This document shows, piece by piece, positions 1-11,576 of a DNA stretch of 64,000 nt. A program made the translations under genes and the position numbers. Within the stretch, counting starts at the first letter, position 1; every line of letters starts with the position of its first letter. Source of the stretch: Dermacentor variabilis (Eukaryota > Arthropoda > Arachnida > Ixodida > Ixodidae); assembly GCF_050947875.1 (NCBI RefSeq), contig NC_134572.1, forward strand, positions 125,029,105 through 125,093,104, read 5' to 3'. The notes beneath the pieces were generated by a model. The model was not told the DNA's origin. It did no database searches and saw only the letters and a list, made by a program, of their open reading frames with translations.

Positions 1-1195
1 ATCATCCCTCATCACATCTTTATGTCCCCGTTCCCCCTCCCCCTGTGCAGAGTAGCAGGCTAGAGCACCTTAGCTCAGGCCGACCTCTCTGCCTTCCTTC
101 ACATAAGTTATCTATCTATATACTTGTTTACACAACCGAAAGTTATGCTCCGTGAATGGCAGGGCAGGCAGTTATAACTGGAAAACCTCTTAACGGTGAC
201 ATCTTACACGCAATGTCACGCTTAAATAGAAACCACTGAGTCCGTTTCTGCTGGGTCCCAAGTCGCCTTGGTATCCCGGGAAATGAAAAGGAGGATATGT
301 GTGCTGCTAATGCGAAGCACAAAACTGTATCTAAAATAAAGGTACCTTTGAGGGATGAGCTTCAAGCTAATTTCATAGCACTGAGTAACAAATGGCAGTG
401 TCAGTAGAAGATGAACGATAATAACAAATCGCACCTCATCAAACCGGTGCTAGTGAATGGAAAACATCCTATCACCAAGCACGCTTCACGGAGGTAATAG
501 GGCACTGTTGCGGCTAGGGTGGCGTTCGGGGCATGGAATCTACCACGCCCATCGACTATGACGTCAAGTTATAGAAAATGAAGGAAAAGAGGTTTATTTA
601 GCTTACTTACACGGCTCTAGTGCGGAAGCACACTCCATGCAGGAACAAGTTAAACGTCTCAGTTCACATCAGGACCGTCTGTTCTCGAAAAGTATGTGTT
701 TAATCCCGTCGTCAATCCGGAATCTCAAGACTGTCCAGCAGCAAATTACCATCATCGACTTCGTTGCGATACCACGTCCATGCTATCCGTAACGCGCAGT
801 AACTCCGCCTCGAAGAAACTTGTTTGGAAATTGTGGAAGAAAAATAATCTGGCGACACCTGGTTCGTTCGTCGTTGCCCACCCCGTTCTTCGCTCAGTCT
901 GCAAGGTGAAGGGTGGGCTGAGGGCCTTTTGTGGAATCCTGCAACAGCCGGTTTACACGCTGTCTTGACGGCTGGATAAGTGCCGAGGGATAGGTGGTGG
1001 TTTGGCTTGTCTAATTAACTGGCCTCTCCATTCATTGTCGCGGTTCCCTCCTTTTCATAATTTTCTCCGGTTTCTAGGTAACGGTGGGGGAAGCGCTTTT
1101 AGTCGTCCACGCCGCGCTGACGTCTGGTTAGGAGATGCGGTGGTTTGACACGTGGCAAACGTTCAATTAACACCCTTGGTGTTGTTGAGTCGTAA
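1..1195. other. No recognisable feature
   Basis: Only short unsupported ORFs are present on either strand, and no repeat end, splice-bounded exon or RNA gene could be recognised. Base composition is mixed. It is probably intergenic or intronic. Confidence 0.5.
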
Positions 1196-1279
1196 CAGCA
1201 CACACACCTCGCACACTCACACACACACACACTCACTCACAAAGTCACACTCACTCACTCAATCACACTCACTCACATC
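1196..1279. repeat. CA/CACT-rich simple repeat
   Basis: An impure run of CA dinucleotides and CACT tetranucleotides, interrupted by CTCG, AAAGT and AATC. It lies just upstream of the LINE 3' fragment at 1310. Confidence 0.8.
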
Positions 1280-1309
1280 TACTCACAAAGGAAGCACAGC
1301 CGATATGTG

Positions 1310-1615
1310 ACAAATATCAAGAACCGTTTACAGTGTTACACATGCTTATTACATGCCCACATATCGAAAGACGAAGACAAAAAGACTTCCACGATCTATA
1401 CGTATTGCACATACCACTGCACCTCACTCTCATTTTGGGAGAGGAGTCACTTGTGCATCCTACAGATGCGTAATTTCTTTAGACGAAGTAGGCTTTCTGA
1501 ACAGACTTTAAATATTGCAGGTTTTGCTGTCCCACCATTGACTTTCTCCCACCCTGTGTCTGGCGCAGGAAAGCCTAAGTCGCTTTTGCGCCAATAAACC
1601 CACTTTAACTAACTA
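1310..1615 (+). mobile_element. 3' end of a LINE (I/R1-like) retrotransposon
   Basis: The frame starting near 1340 reads HMLITCPHIERRRQ and then IPLHLTLILGEESL before a stop. This matches the C-terminal cysteine/histidine region that ends many arthropod LINE ORF2 proteins (H-x2-L-x2-C-P followed by a charged stretch and a PLHP/LILG-like block). A short non-coding tail follows with CCAATAAACC near 1593, where the element appears to end. Only about 300 bp remain, so this is a 5'-truncated dead copy. The clade is inferred from motif style. Confidence 0.6.
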
Positions 1616-3967
1616 AATAGCTTGTGAACGGTAAGATGGTATAACCTGAAAGCGCCGCAGTCCTTCCAAGGCTCAATCTTTTCAGATTCCGCGCTTACGC
1701 TTCTTTTCATGCGTGAACTAGTCGGGCAGAACTCGCTTTTCGATTCCGAAGTTAAAGAGACCGTGTTTACCGACAGCGACATATGCATTGACGACATCAT
1801 TGTTCTGACATCTACCTAGGCCACCTGTAAAGTTACTATATCCTTGAGCAGTTGGTACTCTTTCGTATTTGATTTTATATATTTGGCGTCCTCCTCCTTG
1901 TCCCTAAAGTAATCAATCGCTCGTAATTACCTGTGTGTAACGCACGGCTACTTCCTGTACACCCATACCTATGCTGTAAAGTTGACGATAGAGTTGAGTT
2001 GACTGCATGCTGTATTCTGCTTCGTATGCCTCGACAAAGTGCAGCGTCAGCTTTTCTGTTAATAACTAGATCTTGTTCTGGTAACCACAACTTGTCCTTA
2101 CATCTTTACTCCTCTCGAGCCAAACACAAGGCATCTTCTTGAAATAAAAAAAATACTTTTGACATCAGTCGAAACTTCTTTAATGACTTCTTTGAGTTTC
2201 TATTCGGCAGGTTATGCATTTAGACAACGTTGTACTCGTTACACGAAACCAAAAACAACTTCTTAATGCTTCGTACACGGTTCAGAGACGGCAGCGTCTC
2301 TTCCAGGTTCAAGTTCGTACTTCGCATTTCGCATGGCCCACACAAGTATTGTTGCTGCTGGTGCCAATCATCTTGAGCCGTCTCGTCTAACGCACGCCTT
2401 CGCTGGGGAAACATTTCCCCAAGGTGTGGAGAAGTTTCCTTTTCTCTCGAGCTTCGGAAGGAGTTGCGCGAACACCATTTCTGGATCTCCTAATGTGACA
2501 GGGAGAAAACTAACGTTGCACCCTGTACTGAACGTTTGCCCTGTCGGCAGAAGCAGGCCGTGCCCTCGGAGAATTCGTGAAAGCGCGTGGCTCAAGTGTT
2601 TTGCTTTCGTCCTGTCACGACACGCATATATACGCTACGCGCATCTGTTGCCGACAGGTTAACAACGCCACTGTTCTCCGACAAATGCCTGCGGCTGTTC
2701 CCGGCACTTTGGTGCGTCGCGCATTTCTTTACCTTCTCGACGTGGCGTTGACTAAGCGCGCTCGGTTGCGGGTTGATTTTACGCTCGCCTCTAAAGCGGC
2801 GAGCGAACGCATTCGCTGGCACGCGTGGGAAAGAAATCTTGATTATACAACTTCTGAGACCTGGTTCTCGGTCTAATATCCGTGGTTCACGGGCTCCCTT
2901 GATTTTTCTTTTTTTCTCTCTCTGGCACTTTGAGGAAGGACGACGAAGAGACGAAAGATCCTGTAGCTGCGCCTTCTCGACGTAATTATTCGCACAGTTC
3001 TCTTCGGAAACCTTATTGCCTCCTTACACAGTTCGATGAAATTGCTTTCTTTTATCCCGACGAGTTGTGTCCATAGCAATATTTTTCCGGAGCTGTGTGC
3101 ACGAAACAAGCTTAACTGAGGTAAATTTTCACAGATCGCCACCTGTGCACGCAGCTGGGGTAGCCATATAACTAGGGTAGCAGGGATCCCAGCGCGAAAC
3201 ATTCGTTCGCGCACTCATGCTTTGCTTTTGTTTTGTGAAAAAACTTCGCCGTCGCAGCGTTGCATGAGAAATCGCTTCTACGGGCCGACAGTGTGAAAGC
3301 GAATAATTAATGGCTAACGAGAGGCACCGCATTCATGCCGCGACGTGGCGTGCTGCTTAGATTTCGCTCTGGCCTTCGCATCTCCCGCCTTTCTCTCGCG
3401 CTTCCGCTTTTTGCTCTTTCGTTTTTCTCTGCATCTCCGTTGACGTGTGAATGGACGCTCATCCACTTCTTTCTTCGTTTTTCTTGTAATTCTCACGTTA
3501 CCTTCAGTATATTTGTGTTACTTCATTTGTAATACCAGAAAAGTACAAGTAGAGAACGTTACGGAAGAATTGAGCAAATGAACGGCATTCAAGTTACCTG
3601 GCCTGACTTGATGAATGGCTGTCAATGACAATCTTGAAGCGTGACAACTCGGTGATTATGGCCGTGTCGGGAAGATGTGCACTCCAATTTGTAAGTTACT
3701 GCAGACGGAAGAAACAAAAAGAATGCTTGAAGGCACGTGAAGGTTAGAGTACATTAGGATGGACCAGACGAAAAACTGTGGTCTTTTAGGGCGAAATGGT
3801 GGTCGGCAAGTAGATGCGGTGGGAAGTGTACACTCTAAAACATCCGCTTCTAAGTGTCCTCTTCAAATGTCTGCTGCAGACATGCGTAGCCAGCAGAAGT
3901 AGGTTTGGAACATGTCGCCGCACGTTGGTCAGGTATTTCCCCTTAAGCCTTGCACCTGTTCCTTGAC
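1616..3967. other. No recognisable feature (2.35 kb)
   Basis: Overlapping short ORFs on both strands (the longest about 110 codons near 2333-2662 and 2873-3214) have no motif I recognise and no matching splice context. The section at 2330-2870 is richer in CpG than its neighbours. It may be unclassified repeat or intron. Confidence 0.45.
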
Positions 3968-4049
3968 AGTCTAGCATATTTATTTTTATTTATTTTATTT
4001 TCAAATACTGTTAGCCCTTCCTGGCTGTTGCAGGCTGGGAAGGGTACAT

Positions 4050-5500
4050 TCAATCAATACAGCACAGTTCCAACTTTTTTTCAAAAGTTTCGAGTGAACA
4101 AGATTGATCAAATACGCGTCTGTCAAGGATATTCCATTCTATAATTGTTTTAGGCTGGAACGAATATTTATAGACGTCTACTCGTGACACGTACGACATA
4201 ACTGCAAAGGGTTGGTTATTACGTGATGATCGTCTACCGGATGGCCGCAAGTACAAGCTGGAACCCAAATCGAATCTATTGTGATAGAGCTGGTAAAGAT
4301 ACTTAAGCCTATCAATTTTTCTGCGAACAGCCAAAGTTGGTAGCTCTGCACGTGCCAGAAGTTCTGTTACTGACTGCGTTCTTCGGTAACAAGAAAGTAC
4401 AAACCTCACTGCCAATCTTCAAACACGTTCAAGTTTGTCAACGAGACATTTGTGATATGGATAACAAATTATACTTGCGTAATCCAGAGTTGGCCTTACT
4501 ATTGATTCATATGCGTTAAGTTTGACAACCGATGTTGCATCTTTTAGCTTTCGCCTCGAATCCGAGTTTTCGTTGGGCTGTTCAACATATATTTTGTACA
4601 TGATCTCTCAAGTTCATGTCATGAGAAATCGTAATACCTAAATATTTTAATTTACTGGAACGTTTTATTTCTGTGTTATTAATTATGTACGGAAACAGAA
4701 ATGGCTCCTTCTTGTTTGAAACAATCATAGAAGTAGACTTTCCGTAATTGATTTACATGTTTTACTTTACACACCAGTCATATACAACTTTCGAAGAGCC
4801 ATATAACAGGACCTCGTCTAGCGGGTTTCTTATGGGACAAAATAGCACGGTATCATCCGCAAACAATCGCACTTCGACCAGAGGACGTATGTTCTTCGCA
4901 ATATCATTGATGTATAATAAAAACAATATAGGACCCAGAACGGACCCTTGCGGAACCCCGGATGATACTGATGAAGTCAAAGAGCATCCTTCATTTATTA
5001 CTACGAACCGTTCTCTGTTAGATAAATAAGCCTGGCTCCAATTGATATAATTTGTTCATGGATACCATACTCATGCAGTTTGTGTAAAAGTTTGACATGA
5101 TACACTCTGTCGAATGCCTTGGACAGATCTATCGTGATAACATCAATTTGTTCTCTCGAGTTTATGGCTGCAGCAAAAGCATGAGCAATTTCAAAAAGTT
5201 GTGTTGTTGTCGAGAGACGGCTACGGTTGCCATGCTGTTTGCCATGAAAAGGTTGATTACTTTCAATGTAATCTACAACATATTTAGATACTACTATATG
5301 CCCTAATATTTTAAATGCAGAACATGTGATAGATATAGCACGATAATTGGAAATGTCCAATTTATTTCCAGATTTAAAAACGAGCACAACTCTCACTAAC
5401 AGCCAGTCACTCGGTACAGTGCTGTCACGTGACGATGCTGTGAGTATCTTTTCTAAAAAATAGGAAACCCATTCACAGTAATGTCTCAGAAACTTGTACG
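4050..5500 (-). pseudogene. CR1-like reverse transcriptase and C-terminal region
   Basis: Three overlapping open segments make up the reverse transcriptase. 5001-5396 holds the fingers with NYRAISI and the first catalytic aspartate in IDLSKAFDRV. 4762-4980 holds GVPQGSVLGPILF and the catalytic FADD box at about 4852-4863. 4050-4601 holds the thumb and C-terminal block with RPTLDYAS, RRSSRN and TIIEWN. Both active-site aspartate motifs are intact as residues, but frameshifts between the segments and several stops abolish a continuous protein. In a live element it copies its own RNA into DNA at the nick made by the endonuclease. 5400-6300 contains decayed linker sequence of the same ORF. Confidence 0.85.
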
Positions 5501-6299
5501 TGTCTTATCAGGACGAGGCGATTTCTTAGGATCCAGCTTTAGTAGTAATGAAATTACACCTTCTCGCGATATGACAATGCAATCACATTGCTGCCTGCCT
5601 GACGCTTTCATATAGGGTTCGCCTTGTTTTGAACCAAATACCGGCACAAAAAAAATCTATTAAATGCTTCAGCGATTGATTTCGGTTCACAGCATAAAGC
5701 ATGGTTTATTGTACGCCGCTTATTATTGGATTAGAGCCAGAGATACCTCCAAAGCTTTTGGGAAGCACTCCTCATACTCTGCCAGTGTTGTAGAAAGGAA
5801 ATGCGCTTTGGCCTCCTTCAGTTTTTTTTCGCACTTGCGTACTGAGAGCAGCAACTACGCTGTCAGGTTTGGGTTTGTTTTTACGAGCACGTTGGAAACG
5901 TCATTTTAAATGAATGATATCTGGAGTAATCCATGGAACCACTTTTGTTTTCAATGGTACAAAATTCTTCGAACAATGCTTCACAGTTTAGACGAAATAC
6001 TGCCACAGGTTCTCAACGCTATCATCTGGTGGCATTGCATCAAAGGCAGATTACAAGTAGTCAATAACTGAAGTGTCATCAGTTGCGTTGAAATTGTAAA
6101 TGTTTGCCACCTTTTATTTTGAGGCGTGCTTTTTGTTAACATTAATAGTACCAAGTGCACTATTATGGTCCGAAATCCCCTCGTAAATATCGGCTTTATA
6201 ATGTAAAGCTCCTCCAGACAAAAATATTAAATCCAACTGCGGATTACAGTTCCATTGAGTTCGAGTGGGTTTCTTGACCGTCTAAATGAGACATTATTT

Positions 6300-7440
6300 C
6301 GTCATAACCTCTAACATCAAGTCAACGTGAGACCTTTCCATAGGCCCGGGAACTCGCGCGTCCGAATCTACACTGGGTAAATTAAAGTCTCCCGCAAGTA
6401 TAGTTGTGCTTCCGTTTTCCGTTAGAGCATTGTTGGGATTAGGAGATCAATCCCACCGCTCGTAACCAGTTGTCAAGATTGGAGTCGGGCATGAATTAAG
6501 TGGTAGCTGGCCCATGCCGTCATCCAACTTATCCACGCTGAGGACGTTGTCGAAGGGAAGGAATGCTTCTCATGGAGAACGAGGAATATGGGTTCATTTA
6601 CAGTATCTACATAAGGACGTTGCAGTTCATCAGTCTAGCATGACTGCGAGAGAAAAGTACATTCAGCAGCCGCACAGCAGCGGTCTATAAACACTCAGTC
6701 CACCCTCGACTCCTAGGGGAGAGAACCGTTCGACCAGTTATTGTAGACGAGCCGCCTTTGAGCGGGAGGACACACACACACACTTCCGCACCGGTTTCAC
6801 GGACCCCACCGAGGTCAGATGGTCTTCGCAGAACTCGGGGCTTACGTCATGAACGGTGCGTGGGACCGGGCCTCCAAATACGTTCCCTCGGGAACTCCCT
6901 TGCTCACGGCAGACCGGGTCGGTGGTGTCGTGTTCAGTCACAAAGCCTGGTTCGTCGAACTCATCTCGGCAATCCCGCGACCGAGAGTCGAGGACGCGGC
7001 GTATTGTCCTCCGCACAATGTAGACTTAGTGACGCCGTTTGGCTAGAGGGTGACGGTGGCTTTCCAGGAAAAGCCGACGCCGATCTCGCACCTGGCTGGC
7101 AAAACTTGCACCTCAGCAGGCCGTTCTTAACAGCATTTAACTGTTCATCAATATTTTGGAGGTATTCCACAGGACTTGGTGTAGGCCTATTAATGACTAC
7201 GATTACTAGTGTCATATCAGTCAACTGTTTTACACCATGCGCTTCCGTGATCACTGATAAGGGGGAAGGGTTCGTATTGCAATGTGTTCTTGATGAGTAA
7301 TGCCGCACCACTTCTGTTTGTCCTGGCCCTGTGGAGCACATTATATGAGCTAGGAAACTTTTCTTCACTCTGAATATCTTCGTGCAGCCACGTTTTTGTC
7401 ACGGCAATAACATGAGCATTGTGCAATAATGATAAGCATT
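6300..7440 (-). pseudogene. CR1-like APE endonuclease, split by a solo LTR
   Basis: The N-terminal part lies at 7217-7426 with AVTKTWLHEDI and an RTNRSGAALLIK block, corresponding to the TETWL and RGGGV motifs of APE endonucleases. The metal-binding glutamate of TETWL is replaced by lysine. The second part lies at about 6330-6430 and contains the AGDFNLP motif. The two parts are separated by the LTR at 6431-7132, and the frame is continuous across the site when the LTR and one GCAT are ignored. The enzyme would nick target DNA to prime reverse transcription. The E-to-K change suggests inactivity even before the LTR inserted. Confidence 0.8.
6431..7132 (+). mobile_element. Solo LTR (702 bp) inserted in the CR1-like endonuclease
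   Basis: The block starts TGTTGGGATT and ends TTCTTAACA, giving TGTT...AACA termini. It is flanked by GCAT at 6427-6430 and 7133-7136, a 4-bp target duplication. A TATAAA box at 6686-6691 suggests plus orientation. Removing the block and one GCAT joins the two halves of the LINE endonuclease in frame, which fixes both ends. No internal retroviral-type genes remain, so it is the product of LTR-LTR recombination. The superfamily is uncertain; a 4-bp duplication fits Ty3/gypsy and is also possible for BEL/Pao. Confidence 0.85.
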
Positions 7441-7736
7441 CGAGGCGTTCTGCTTTATTAACAATACTTCGCGCATATGCGTTTAGTATTCTTAGTTCAT
7501 GCTTTTTCTTCTGTCATTCATGACGACTGGATGTGTTCGCATTGGTAGTTGACAGCTCTACTCGAGATTTAGTTTGCAAGTACCAGATATAGGCAGTGTT
7601 AATGATGATCATTTTATCGTTCACGAGCTTAACTTTTGCCCCCTCATCCTTACCGGCCCGAGCTCATTACTAAAGAAGTTTTCTGCAGAGTTACCTGTGA
7701 ATAATCGTCGGAAACACTTACGCCACTACCTTTCAG

Positions 7737-8345
7737 TTAGGTGCATTTTTTAAAAATGGCTACTTTCTCGTTGAAATCATGCAGCCTGATGATAAACTGC
7801 CTGTTCCGCACAGCCCTCCTTTGCCCAAGTCTGTGTAATTTTTCCACTGACGTCGCAGAGACGCCCGGCTGTTCGGAAAAAACTTTCTTTACCACTTTGG
7901 TTTCAATATCTGCTCTTGTTTCTTTCGCATGCTCTGATACACCATATACAATAATAGTATTGCGTCTGGCTCTGTGTTCCATATCATTCAATATCTGTTG
8001 CTGGAGTTAAATAGTGTGCTCAAGATCACAAACAGTATTTTCAAGTCGGAGCAATTTAGTGCACTGGTCGTTGAATGATTCTGGTTTTGTTTCAATATCT
8101 GTCAGTTGGACTTCAATTTCAGTTTTCTTGTCTAAAATGAGTTGAAGTAGTGCCTAAGTTGTTGGCCCCGGATTACTTTCAATGTCACCACACAGCTTAA
8201 GCAAAATGCGACACCACATGATAAGCAAACATTCACGCAACTTTGCTGGGAGTTGCAGCACAATCAGGGAAAGACAATTTGAGCGAAGACTTGCCGAATA
8301 AGAATAGTAACGAACCTGCAAAGCAAGCCAGACATGCTTAGGTGA
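7737..8345 (-). pseudogene. CR1-like ORF1 protein with N-terminal 2A
   Basis: One frame runs from a methionine near 8345 (MSPKHVW) through a leucine-rich stretch and the 2A motif, then a glutamate/lysine/leucine-rich probable coiled coil, then RNTIIVYGVSE and KLHRLGQRR, which resemble the RNA-binding region of L1/CR1 ORF1 proteins. Two in-frame stops break it, a TAG three codons after the 2A at about 8154 and a TAA near 8009. ORF1 proteins bind LINE RNA as multimers. The 2A placement would separate a short leucine-rich leader from the RNA-binding protein. The frame also stays open upstream to 8684, but that part lies in the neighbouring PLE. Confidence 0.7.
8163..8204 (-). other. 2A ribosome-skipping motif (DIESNPGP)
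   Basis: On the minus strand the codons read LLKLCGDIESNPGP, matching the 2A consensus D-(V/I)-E-x-N-P-G-P with all invariant residues present. In 2A sequences the ribosome fails to form the final glycine-proline bond and continues, giving two proteins from one ORF. Such motifs are known near the N-terminus of ORF1 or ORF2 of several non-LTR retrotransposons, including CR1-clade elements. It lies in frame upstream of ORF1 here. A stop three codons downstream shows this copy no longer makes the downstream product. Confidence 0.85.
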
Positions 8346-8360
8346 CATTGTCACTGCGGT

Positions 8361-10259
8361 GCTGCCGCCCCCACTCAAGGCCGTCGGCTGCAGGGAAGGC
8401 TTTATATGCTCATTGCCGGAAGATGAAGTTCCGCTTGCCGAAATTTTCCAGTTGTTCTCGATGACATCACTTGCTTCATGAGAGGTTGGTGCTGGCAGGT
8501 CCGGAAGTCTGTGGCTTGGAATCGTGCAGTTGGTGATTAGCGGCAGAACCTGCGCACAGTTTGTTGACCTTGGCACGTTTGATTTTCTGCAAGATGGCTT
8601 CAGCCACTGCGGTGATAACCGTGCGTGGGAACCCCGCCGAAACCAGCCTATCAACTTGCTTGTAATAGCTCGCACGCATTGCATGGTGACACGATTTCAC
8701 GACAGCAGACTCAAGACAAAACTTAGCAATGAAATGTTTTGCAGTTTTTGAATGTGCCGGCGCATAAGGAAGAAGCTCCTTTTGTGCTCGAGGCGCGTAC
8801 TGCCAACATACATGCTCTTCACCCAAGGTAATGTTAATATCTCAAAACTGCAATTGCCCCTGCAAGGGTAGTTCACGTATGAATACCAACCCCCACACCT
8901 TCTCTTCGAAACTGTCTAGGACATTGCTTACGCCGTCTGTGTAAGTCAAAACGTTCAGTTTGCTAAAAACTACTAAAAAATCGTCAACATACCTGAACAC
9001 TTTTAGTACACCCTTTCTTGCTAAAATTGGCTCCAAGGCGCTGTCAAGAGAGGTTAATAAAATGTTAGTAAGCACTGGGGCTGCGCAGGATCCGATACAA
9101 ATCCCTTGTCTTTGTCGATAAAACATGTTCTCAAAAGCGAGAAACGTCACACCGACGTAAAATTCTCGCATTTTCATAAAATTGTCTATTGACACGCCAG
9201 AGGAGTTTTGGAACTCTAATGCACCGCTACTTTCTATAGCATCTCTGACAGAAGTAAATAAGGCACCGTGGGGCACAGGGTAAAACAATTATTCAACATC
9301 TACTGAAAACACATAACCAATGGAAGCACTTTTCTCAGGAAACCTAACATCTTTTGAACTCTTTACGGCGCAGGGATCTTGAACATTAAGGGATGTAAGG
9401 TGCTTTTAGAGAAACTTGCTTAACACAATCTGCCAAGTTCCGTTTTCGCTGACCACTGTTCTAGATCGCACGGACAGTCCGTGTGTTTTGGCCGTAAAGA
9501 ACACGGAAAGGACATTGCTTTTGCTATTACCAATGTCACTGGCCAGCCTGCTCAGATATAGTTCTTTGTACATCGCAGCCGCCTTGCCTTTCACTCGCGT
9601 CGCAGTGGCTTTTAGAGGGATGAAATTCTTCGCGATTGCTTCGCCTGCTCTTCCTCGGTGAGTGCCACAAACCCGCCATTCTTGTGGGCTTGAAGAAGCC
9701 GGAGTCTGTTCTTCCTGAAATACGACACGACCTTTCCCATAGAATCTTTGCTAGGCAACGTGACCGTGCTGCTCGTACATGTGATCAGCGCATCCACGCC
9801 ATCCAGTAGGAATCTTTCACGGTTTTCTTCAGACGCCTTTCCTGCAATGCGCCTATTCAGCCAGCCAGAAACTCATGTGCTTCTATCCGTGGCTCATGGC
9901 TGAATTTCGGACCTTTGTTCAATACATGCCTGACATCGTTGGGAAGTTCAGCTTCTCCGATGACCGTCAACAGCCCTTCCGGGGGCTTCTTGTCCTTCTT
10001 CCCAGCAGCCGACTGTAACACCTGGTTCAGTGTCTAAGCCCACCAAAACTCAGTCACACTTCCTATAAGGCGGCGAATCGCACAAAGCTTTTTTTCCGCC
10101 TGCCATCCCGGATCCACATGCAACAAATCGCACGCACATGGTCTTCACATTTTCTGCCACAACGCAGCTTTCAAGAACCTGCAAATGCGTTTTAGCAATC
10201 CGACGGGTGGTCGCAAGTAGCCAAAAAGAACGCTCACGTCCGCTAGAACGAGTCCCTTC
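8361..10259 (-). mobile_element. Penelope-like element, main part (interrupted upstream by the hAT-like element)
   Basis: Several minus-strand segments carry Penelope-type reverse transcriptase and connector motifs. The coding sequence continues upstream across the hAT-like insertion into 15052-15175, because the frame through EGTR is shared on both sides of the duplicated GTCCCTTC. The 3' end, including the GIY-YIG endonuclease, is missing: after about 8475 the sequence passes into the 5' end of the CR1-like LINE. PLEs are retroelements with a telomerase-like reverse transcriptase and usually a GIY-YIG nuclease. Confidence 0.8.
8476..9970 (-). pseudogene. Penelope-like reverse transcriptase
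   Basis: 9612-9797 holds the N-terminal LQAHKNGGFVALTEE block, 9406-9594 an intermediate part, and 8842-9288 the palm with QGICIGSCAAPVLTN and the catalytic YVDD at 8980-8991. 8476-8826 holds the downstream connector with PRAQKELLPYAPAHSK, CLESAVVKSCHH and AGFP, all characteristic of PLEs. The catalytic YVDD is intact. Frameshifts at about 9290-9400 and 8830 and several stops interrupt the ORF. No GIY-YIG domain remains on this copy. Confidence 0.85.
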
Positions 10260-11576
10260 CAGTGGCGTAGCCAGAAATTTCGTTCGGGGGGGGGGGGGGA
10301 GGGGGGGGCTCACGTTGGCAGCTTGGCCTCCTCCTTAAGAGGAAGCTTTATATCGGATGCTCCTATCTAAATACATGTAGAAGGTGAACTAATTTTTCTC
10401 GGGAACCACTGCACAAAATTTCATGAGGTTTTGTGCATTTAAAAGAAAAACTTAAATTCTACTGTTTTCTGGTTTCGAATTTTTCATTTAGGTTGTCAAT
10501 TTTTTATTAAAAATTGGCACAAATCTCAAAATTTCAAAAAACAAAACTATCAAGGTTTAAAACTCTGTAACTCAACAATGAGAAATGATATCACAATTCT
10601 GTGAATCGCATCTAATAGTACATCTACAGTGGACAAAATTGATATGTTACAAATGAATCTCAAACAATTTAGCATTATCGAAATACGGCTTTTGCAGAAC
10701 TGTTCGTGCACCACGTAACTAATTCAAGATACAAATGGACATACCGAATTTGTCCGCTTTGACTTTTATAATAGATGCCGCTTGAAGAACCGCGATATCT
10801 GTTTTTGATGAAGAGCTTTTAGTTTGTAAACGTCGTGCTTTTATTTTTTTCGCGCTTTCAAATTTTTCAAAATATTTTAAACAAAATTCAGGCTCTAGAT
10901 CTAACTTCCGCTTCCAAAAGATACTAGAAGTTAACTTTCTCAAATTCAACAAATTCCATTAAAAGTGATCCAGGGGTTATCTCAGAAAAGCGTTTCTGTG
11001 TTTTACACTTATTTGAATAGGCCGCGTTGAAGTTAGGCCCGAGCTAAAGCTTCGTCTTCAACAATTTGTCGAGAGATCAGATACATGAATAATAACTGCA
11101 TTGCAATCGCCAAAGAAGCTGCAAGCGAATTCTTGAACGCTACGCACTGTCAAAACAAGTAATATTTGTATTTTTTAATAAGAAGATGTACTCGTATGTG
11201 CCAGAAATTGTGCTCAAAATAACTGATATCAATGCTTCCATGTTTTTGTCTATTTAATAAGTAAAGAAAATATCACACGATCCTTAGAACTATATCAGTT
11301 CGAAACCAGCAAATCAGTGCATTCCACTGATATGAAAAATGGAAAGTCCATGAAATGAACAAGTTGAGGACAAATATGTTAATGAAACTTTGTCATTCAA
11401 CAACCTTGTTTACATTTTTGTACATATGCAACGGCCAGTGAAAAATCTCAATGATGCTGTCAATTATTCCTATGTATTAAGCAGGAGCAGCTGTCACCGG
11501 TCGTGTATCGTGAGTAATTGCACCGAAATTATTGTCCCAACAGACAGCACCTATATAAAGCCGTTCTGCAAAATAT

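Larger units (their letters stand above)
3968..8360 (-). mobile_element. Decayed CR1-like LINE with ORF1 and ORF2
   Basis: Read on the minus strand the order is a 2A motif, an ORF1 with coiled coil and RNA-binding-like block, an APE-type endonuclease, a reverse transcriptase, a C-terminal block, and an A/T-rich 3' tail of TTTTATTTATTT type at 3968-4000 on the plus strand. This is the architecture of CR1-clade LINEs of the Jockey superfamily. Stops and frameshifts occur in every domain, so the copy is dead, but it is nearly full length at about 3.7 kb once the solo LTR at 6431-7132 is discounted. Its 5' boundary against the Penelope-like element is not sharp and lies around 8350-8470. The 3' end is clear. 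Confidence 0.85.

Noticed and set aside
1200..1279. CRISPR-like array
   Set aside because: Units are simple CA/CACT repeats without spacers; the rest of the window is eukaryotic in character.
6758..7300. 180-codon plus-strand ORF
   Set aside because: It overlaps the solo LTR and continues into antisense LINE sequence; it has no domain and is a shadow.
8154..8684. A single 176-codon gene ending in the 2A motif
   Set aside because: The upstream part lies in antisense-frame Penelope sequence; only the part from about 8345 belongs to the LINE ORF1.
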